Assembly (NCBI GenBank): GCA_009617715.1 | Contig: VTFK01000073.1 | Location: 1,798,001 to 1,862,000 of the forward strand | DNA from: Plectrocnemia conspersa | Taxonomy: Eukaryota > Arthropoda > Insecta > Trichoptera > Polycentropodidae | DNA: 64,000 nt | Reading direction: 5' to 3' | Part shown: piece after piece, positions 57,600 to 64,000 of the stretch | Layout of the letters: each line of letters starts with the position of its first letter | How positions within the stretch are numbered: the first letter of the stretch is position 1 | Notes under the pieces: model-generated | Told to the model about the DNA's origin: nothing | Databases searched by the model: none | The model's input: only the letters and a program-made list of their open reading frames with translations | Position numbers and translations under genes: made by a program

Positions 57600-57965
57600 C
57601 AACATATTAAAACATCTGTTTCGGTTTTTGAGGTTGAAAGAGTGTGACTTTTTTGCCAAATAGACGCCAAAAAACTTGGTTGAAGCTTATAAATTAAACA
57701 TGTATAAATTACCACATATATAGTCAAATGTAGATGCCGCTATCAGGCGGTGGAATCGAAGAGTCTACGTTGGCGTGTCAAGTTGTTTTATTGTCGGCTA
57801 TGATTTTGGAAGAGCAACTGAATTCTGTCGTGATATGTTTTTGTGATTTTCTTTGGACGATCCATTGATTTTTCTCGAATCGATGCAGTCTCCTGGATCA
57901 TCTCTGCTGCTGTGACTCCTTGGCGTCTGTCCCCTTCTGTGACCAAGTCTCATATATTTTATAAT
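57600..57965 (-). mobile_element. LTR-like repeat family E, copy 4 (inverted)
   Basis: Minus-strand read: CCAGCATTATAAAATATATG, AGACGCCAAGGAGTCACAGC, ACTGCATCGATTCGAGAAA, ATATCACGACAGAATTCAGT, GCCGACAATAAAACAACTTG, GATAGCGGCATCTACATTTG, TTTGGCGTCTATTTGGC, AAAAGTCACACTCTTTC. The first half (before TATAAAA) is missing. It faces copy 3 across about 1.5 kb. Confidence 0.7.
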
Positions 57966-57967
57966 GC

Positions 57968-58034
57968 TGGTTTAAGGATGTTTGCAAGCCAATTGCATTG
58001 ATTCTTGGACTTACCCCCGAAATATGTTTACGCC
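57968..58034 (+). repeat. Repeat F, copy 1 (interrupted by the piggyBac-type MITE)
   Basis: GTTTGCAAGCCAATTGCATT, ACTTACCCCCGAAATATG and TTTACGCC TTAA match 59690-59750 (GTTTGTAAGTCAATTTCATC, AAATATGTTTACGCCTTAA). Similarity stops exactly at the TTAA where the MITE begins. Confidence 0.7.
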
Positions 58035-58437
58035 TTAACCCTTTGTGTATTTTTGTTAGTATACACATGGGAGTAAGTTTATTTTAAGTATTTTTCCCTA
58101 ATTATTTCTGTTGTCATTTATTCAATATTATTTTATATTGCATTTCTTAGAGATTTATTGCTTTAATTTATTTAAGTACTTTATTATATTAGTATGTTTT
58201 AATAATTAATTTTAACATTTTTCTATTATTAAATTTTGTTAATTTATTTTACATATTTATTATATATTATTTGACTTTTATTAAAAAAAATTATATCAAT
58301 ACAAAGACTTGCAATGTTTTTAATAAAAAAAATTTTCATGGTTATTTATTTCGTGTTCTTTAATTTATTGATATAATAACGTAAATATTTTGAAAAGTAT
58401 CGCCGTACATATACGGCGGTACTCTTCAAAGGGTTAG
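58035..58437 (+). mobile_element. piggyBac-type MITE
   Basis: The left end is TTAA then CCCTTTGTGTAT (58039 on). The right end is CTTCAAAGGG then TTAG (58434-58437), so the 395-base element has CCCTTTG/CAAAGGG terminal repeats and a TTAA target duplication with one mutated base. TTAA plus CCCTTTG-like ends are characteristic of piggyBac-family elements. The interior is AT-rich with no coding capacity. A subterminal palindrome CGCCGTA-CATA-TACGGCG lies at 58401-58418, and GTGTAT...ATACAC at the left end. Confidence 0.75.
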
Positions 58438-58513
58438 GAGGAACGCATTAAGTTAGTAATTTAAGTTTTTTTTGTGTATAAATGAGCAAATGTACGTAAA
58501 AATAATTTTATTA

Positions 58514-59685
<1,172 letters not shown>

Positions 59686-59689
59686 AAAA

Positions 59690-59755
59690 TGTTTGTAAGT
59701 CAATTTCATCTTCTTAAATACACCCATAAAATATGTTTACGCCTTAAAATATAAA
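59690..59755 (+). repeat. Repeat F, copy 2 (uninterrupted)
   Basis: Counterpart of 57968-58034. It shows the TTAA site (ACGCCTTAAAATATAAAC) without an insertion. Confidence 0.65.
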
Positions 59756-59759
59756 CAGT

Positions 59760-60165
59760 TTTGATGCCCACTCCGAGGATTAGTAACCAAAGAGTAAATT
59801 ACAATAGTATAATTCGAAGCATGCAAACAATAGTGTAGTTTTTTTCATAAAATATACTCCATTGAAAAGTGTTTTTAAGGTGATTACGATATTGGTTATT
59901 TTGTTTGTACAAACAGTCCCAAATAAACGATAAATATATAATACTCCAAAGTACTATCCTGTTAATATAATTTTAATAAATAAATACTAAAAAAAAATAT
60001 TATCAATGGTTTTAGATTATCTTAAATCATTTCTATATATATCTTCTGTACGAGAAAATTTATTATTAATTTATTATTTAGAATAGTGATTTTCTTAAGT
60101 TCAAAGGTAATGTTAAAACCATCTAAATAATAGATTGTAAAGCGTTACAAGTGATGACTATCGCT
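59760..60165. other. AT-rich stretch, nothing recognised
   Basis: No motif seen. Confidence 0.4.
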
Positions 60166-60169
60166 CTTA

Positions 60170-60490
60170 ATTCATTGTTTATAAATAGGTCACGGACTTT
60201 ACGGTTTACGTTGCAGCCCACGCAGAAACAGAGTTTCCCTCTCGAGTAATTATTCTGAGCTAAATTTAGATCTGGAAACGTCGAGGATATTGCGTTATCA
60301 GTGTGTGAAAAAGCACACGATGCGCATGGCATAAAGAAAATTCGTTAATAAATTAACTACATTCGGAGGGTTTCGGTCGGTTTGCAGCGCGCCTGCGAAA
60401 ATATTAATCTTCCGTCTGTATTTAGATTGGACATGGCAAAAGTTGTTTCCCAACGGCATGCCATGTATTTCAGGAAAACTGACATGTGAA
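60170..60490. other. GC-richer island, unassigned
   Basis: CpG-containing block (TTTCGGTCGGTTTGCAGCGCGC, TGGAAACGTCGAGG). A minus frame (60332-60123) begins MPCASCAFSHTDN, is Cys-rich and has a donor-like CTGCAAC|GTAAAC, but in phase 0, which does not fit ABCG exon 2. It could be a regulatory island or an unrelated exon. Confidence 0.35.
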
Positions 60491-60494
60491 GCTT

Positions 60495-63400
60495 TTTTTA
60501 GGTTTTAATTTTTAACTTGAGTTAACAAATTGTTACCTGGCGATTTTAAAGGCGTGTTTGAAATTGAATAATTCCTGATATAATTTTAATGTTAATTTTT
60601 CTCCTAAGATACACACGTGATAAAGAAATATTTAACATCTCAGAAACTTCATGCCAAAGGTAAATACATAACTAAAATAACTGTGTGGTATCTCATGTTT
60701 ATGTTGAAACGTAAATAGTGTTCTCTATTGACGACTTAGATATTTGCTATATGTGTAGACCCTCTTTTAGAATTTACAGATCGTTTTGCCTGTTCATTAC
60801 ATATTTAAAAAATATGTGTAAGATTTAATTACAAATATATAAAAGACATATTTGTGTGCAAATAAAAAGTTTATCTTGAATCTACTATAATTGAGATAAT
60901 TCAAATTCATTGAATTTTTAGTCATGCATTATGTTCCATATAAATTGTTTTATAAGTTCTACTACAGGTAAATTGTAAATAAGTTATATTTTAACAGCCA
61001 GTCAAAAAATACAGGATCACTTTAATTATTGAAAATTACAATATATTTTACATACAAAAAAATAGTAGCACAAGTAAATAACATATAAAAATTAGAACAG
61101 AACGGTACGTAAATAGTAAGTATATGACAAAAGCAAAAAAATATATAAAAGAACTATATTTTAATATGAAAAAATAATTATTTATGATAAAGACTAAAAC
61201 GTTCATATTTCTTAATGTCTAAAAAAACACAAACGTATTTGAAAGGTAAATATTTAACATCTATAATTAATACAGCACATCGGTTTGACGTCTTTGGATA
61301 ATTATAAACATTAGCTATTACAAACACAAGACACGATACGAAGTTCCACATATTTATATTTAAACTTAGCTATATATTTTTTTATATATATATAGATAAT
61401 ACCAATATTTTTGATACTATACAATATATTCTAGAACATTTATGTCAATTAAAATAAAACATTGTTATACTTTTATATATAGTATTATATAAACTTTCGT
61501 AAACTACTCTGCGAGCATTTTCCATTGCATTTTTAACAAATAGAGGTCGTTACACTTTTCCAGAATATAGGTCACAGGGTATCGGCTAAATTTTAAACAT
61601 GTAGTTTATTGTTTCCTAAGTACTATGTATACAAATTTGTCACACCGTGATTATGTAACCATACATATACATAACGCGTTAAAAATATTAGGGCACATAA
61701 ATGCTTATCACGGTTTAAATAACTAGTTTCACATTAACTATGGTATTATGCATTGTACTTTTAATGAGACAAGTAGCTAATGACTGTTGACAATGACAAC
61801 TTGAGAGACGATCATCAAAGCAAAAAACAGTCATTAGAGAGAATTAGTTCCACTTAAGAACATCGCGTGTAATTTAATATAGATTTATTTTTTATTGAAT
61901 TGTAGTATTCTTATTTTATGCATATTATGTTGTTAAGCATTTTCGAAAAAAATATTGCTAATTTTAAGTATATATTAGTAATCTTCACTTATGGATGAAA
62001 TCATCAATATAAGTCATAAAAAAGTATTTTAAAAAAGCTATCTACAACATTTTTCTTGTGAACTAATCATAATTTTGTTCGTGAAAAGAACGGTTCGATG
62101 AATTAAAATAAGCCACATTTTTCCTTCACAACAGTTAAATTTTATTTAGTTATAGTGAAACTAGATCCATTCATATTTGAATATATGTCTCTAAACACAT
62201 ATGTATGTGTAACCATCAAGCGGAATAACAAGTAGCGAAACAAAAACCTTCAAATAGATGCTAGAAGACGAGGAAAACAACGATATGTACTTATTATTAT
62301 AATACAATAGAATGACGTTTTGAAAAAATAAGGTAAAATATTAGAAAAATGTATATGCACATAGTAACAATTTAATGAAAAATACAATACAATAAACAAT
62401 TTAAGCAAAACCTACTTTTGTAAAGTAGATAAATTTATTTGTAAATAAAAATGCGTATTATATATCCAAGTTTTTACCAAGATTTTACAATAGAATTACA
62501 ACGAGAACCGAGGTTTTATATAATTTATAAACGTCACACTCTGTTAAAGAATTGAGTTCAAAACGACATTGTTAGATTTGCACAATTACATTTTTTATGT
62601 TTTTTTGTTATGGATGAGTTATTTTGCATCCGAGTGTTACTGGCCATATTTTACCGTATTATGTTAAACTTGTTTATAATTGAAGACTTTAAAAATACAA
62701 TTTATACAGGAGAGCTGAAAATATTAACCTTTATACTTTATTTATTCATTTTTTTATTACTAAATATAACAAAAGAGTAAAAAATTCACCATAAAAATGT
62801 CAAGATAAGAATTAGAACAAATTATAATATAAATACGTGATTTCAGTATCGCCCAAATCAGCAATGATTGTACGAGCTCTTCCACTATTCTCCGGTAGTA
62901 AATAAGCCGCAACAATGCCGTAGGTAAATTATTTACTCATCGCATCATTGAAAATACACTAAAGGTTTGCCCTGAGCTCGATACTTGTAGAGCTCACGCT
63001 AAATCGACACATAACTCAGTGCGAGCCTAGACCTGTACTTTGACACCATTGAAGTTCTTTCCATTTCGATCGTCAGATTTAGTCTAGCCAGTTCTCAATG
63101 TGTTCCCATGAGTAAAGTTGACTTCGAGATTGAGATGAAATAATAATTCATAGCACGAATTTCTATGGTCAGTATAACCATTGTAACGCTAAGATAATTT
63201 ATAATTTTGTATTTTAAACTTGAACGCATAAAATATTAATGTTATACAAAAAACTTATTATAATAAAATACAACCGATACAAAATAACATTAATGTCTCT
63301 GTCTCATAAAGAGCTTGGATAAAGGATACTTTTGGAAAAAAAATTGAGGCGCTATTTGTATAATACTTTTTTAACGAACGACGAAAAGTCGGCACGTGGC

Positions 63401-63560
63401 AAATGTTCAGGGCTGTCGATAGAAATATTTATTATAATGTACATCCCTTGTTTTTTAAACGAAATCTGCAATTAATATGTACCGGAAAATTTCTCAAAAT
63501 ATTATCAACTGTAATCTTTCTAATTATACATACAAGATACCAATCTATATAATATATTTC
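60495..63560. other. AT-rich stretch, nothing firmly recognised
   Basis: A GC-richer patch at 62850-63125 (GTACGAGCTCTTCCACTATT, TGCCCTGAGCTCGATACTTG) contains no recognisable gene or repeat. Confidence 0.4.
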
Positions 63561-63760
63561 ATCATTTTTTGACAACACGTGGAGGAGAATCCGTATATGA
63601 GTCAAACGATGATGTAAGTAAATATAGGCTTAGTCATTTAGTTCTTTGTCGATATCCCGTGTATGAGTGCGCACGCACTTGCTTTTCGGTACACTTGCAC
63701 CTAAAACGAACCGAACGAACTCGCCAACGGCTCACGTGCTCGGAATATTTTAATATATAA
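63560..63760. other. CpG-rich patch with a strong plus-strand donor, unassigned
   Basis: GTCAAACGATGAT|GTAAGTAAAT (donor at 63612-63617) is an excellent plus-strand splice donor, preceded by an open frame (TTRGGESVYESNDD). The CpG-rich block at 63650-63740 (GAGTGCGCACGCACTTGC, CCGAACGAACTCGCCAACGG) could be a promoter on either strand. There is no ATG in the open frame and no clear acceptor, so no exon is called. Confidence 0.3.
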
Positions 63761-63764
63761 AAAC

Positions 63765-64000
63765 TATATTTGTTATTTTTATATTTATAATATATTATAT
63801 ACATGTTTAATGATATATTATATTATACAATACATTTTTGAAGATATAAATTATTTAAATTTAAATAGGTGTAAAATAAAAAAAAAGTCTAAACCAGTTT
63901 GTGCTTTTCATTATCTTAATTTTTCTCTAATAGTAGTCAGTATTGATACATAATAATTAATTAATTTAATATTTGCAAAAAATTTGAGCATCACGTCAAA
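63765..64000. other. AT-rich right edge, nothing recognised
   Basis: No motif seen. Confidence 0.4.

Overview
This looks like an AT-rich nuclear genome segment from an arthropod, most likely an insect (order not determined). The support is a spliced gene with short coding exons and very long introns, tRNA-headed SINEs, and relics of Jockey-like and CR1-like LINEs and of hAT, piggyBac, pogo and mariner transposons. Nothing prokaryotic, no intact tRNA or rRNA gene and no CRISPR array was seen.

The only gene I can identify with confidence is an ABCG half-transporter of the ABCG1/ABCG4 type on the minus strand. Three consecutive exons lie at the left edge (1438-1737, 802-1376, and 194-1, which runs off the window). 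They join in frame and encode the whole nucleotide-binding domain (Walker A, Q-loop, LSGGQ, Walker B, H-loop). The membrane domain lies beyond base 1. The 5'-most of these exons begins with the third base of a codon and has no usable ATG before Walker A, so a start exon ending in codon phase 2 must lie further right.

Two such exons were found by reading the minus strand. One is at 15321-15191 (43 codons, donor GTGAGT). The other is at 38651-38647 (ATG AG, donor GTAACC), inside a CpG-rich promoter-like island at about 38.5-38.9 kb. Both fit the required phase exactly, which suggests one transporter with two promoters and two N-termini, and introns of about 13.5 and 36.9 kb. If so, bases 1738-38646 are intron, and the rest is upstream or intergenic DNA or holds further 5' exons.

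The remaining DNA is a graveyard of mobile elements. It holds two SINE families (A: 4.6, 13.6, 19.9, 31.0, 37.5, 45.7 kb; B: 2.6, 14.0, 35.2, 37.4 kb), an LTR-like family (24.7, 30.6, 55.8, 57.8 kb) and LINE fragments (34.1-34.9, 46.2-47.0, 50.9-51.6, 57.2-57.4 kb). It also holds a hAT-type deletion derivative (36.3-37.3 kb), a piggyBac-type MITE (58.0-58.4 kb), and pogo and mariner helix-turn-helix relics. Several GC-rich islands (5.1, 9.6, 10.9, 40.7, 47.9, 48.8, 60.3 kb) and two coding-like segments (17.9-18.3 kb; 56.9-57.0 kb) stay unexplained and are reported as such.
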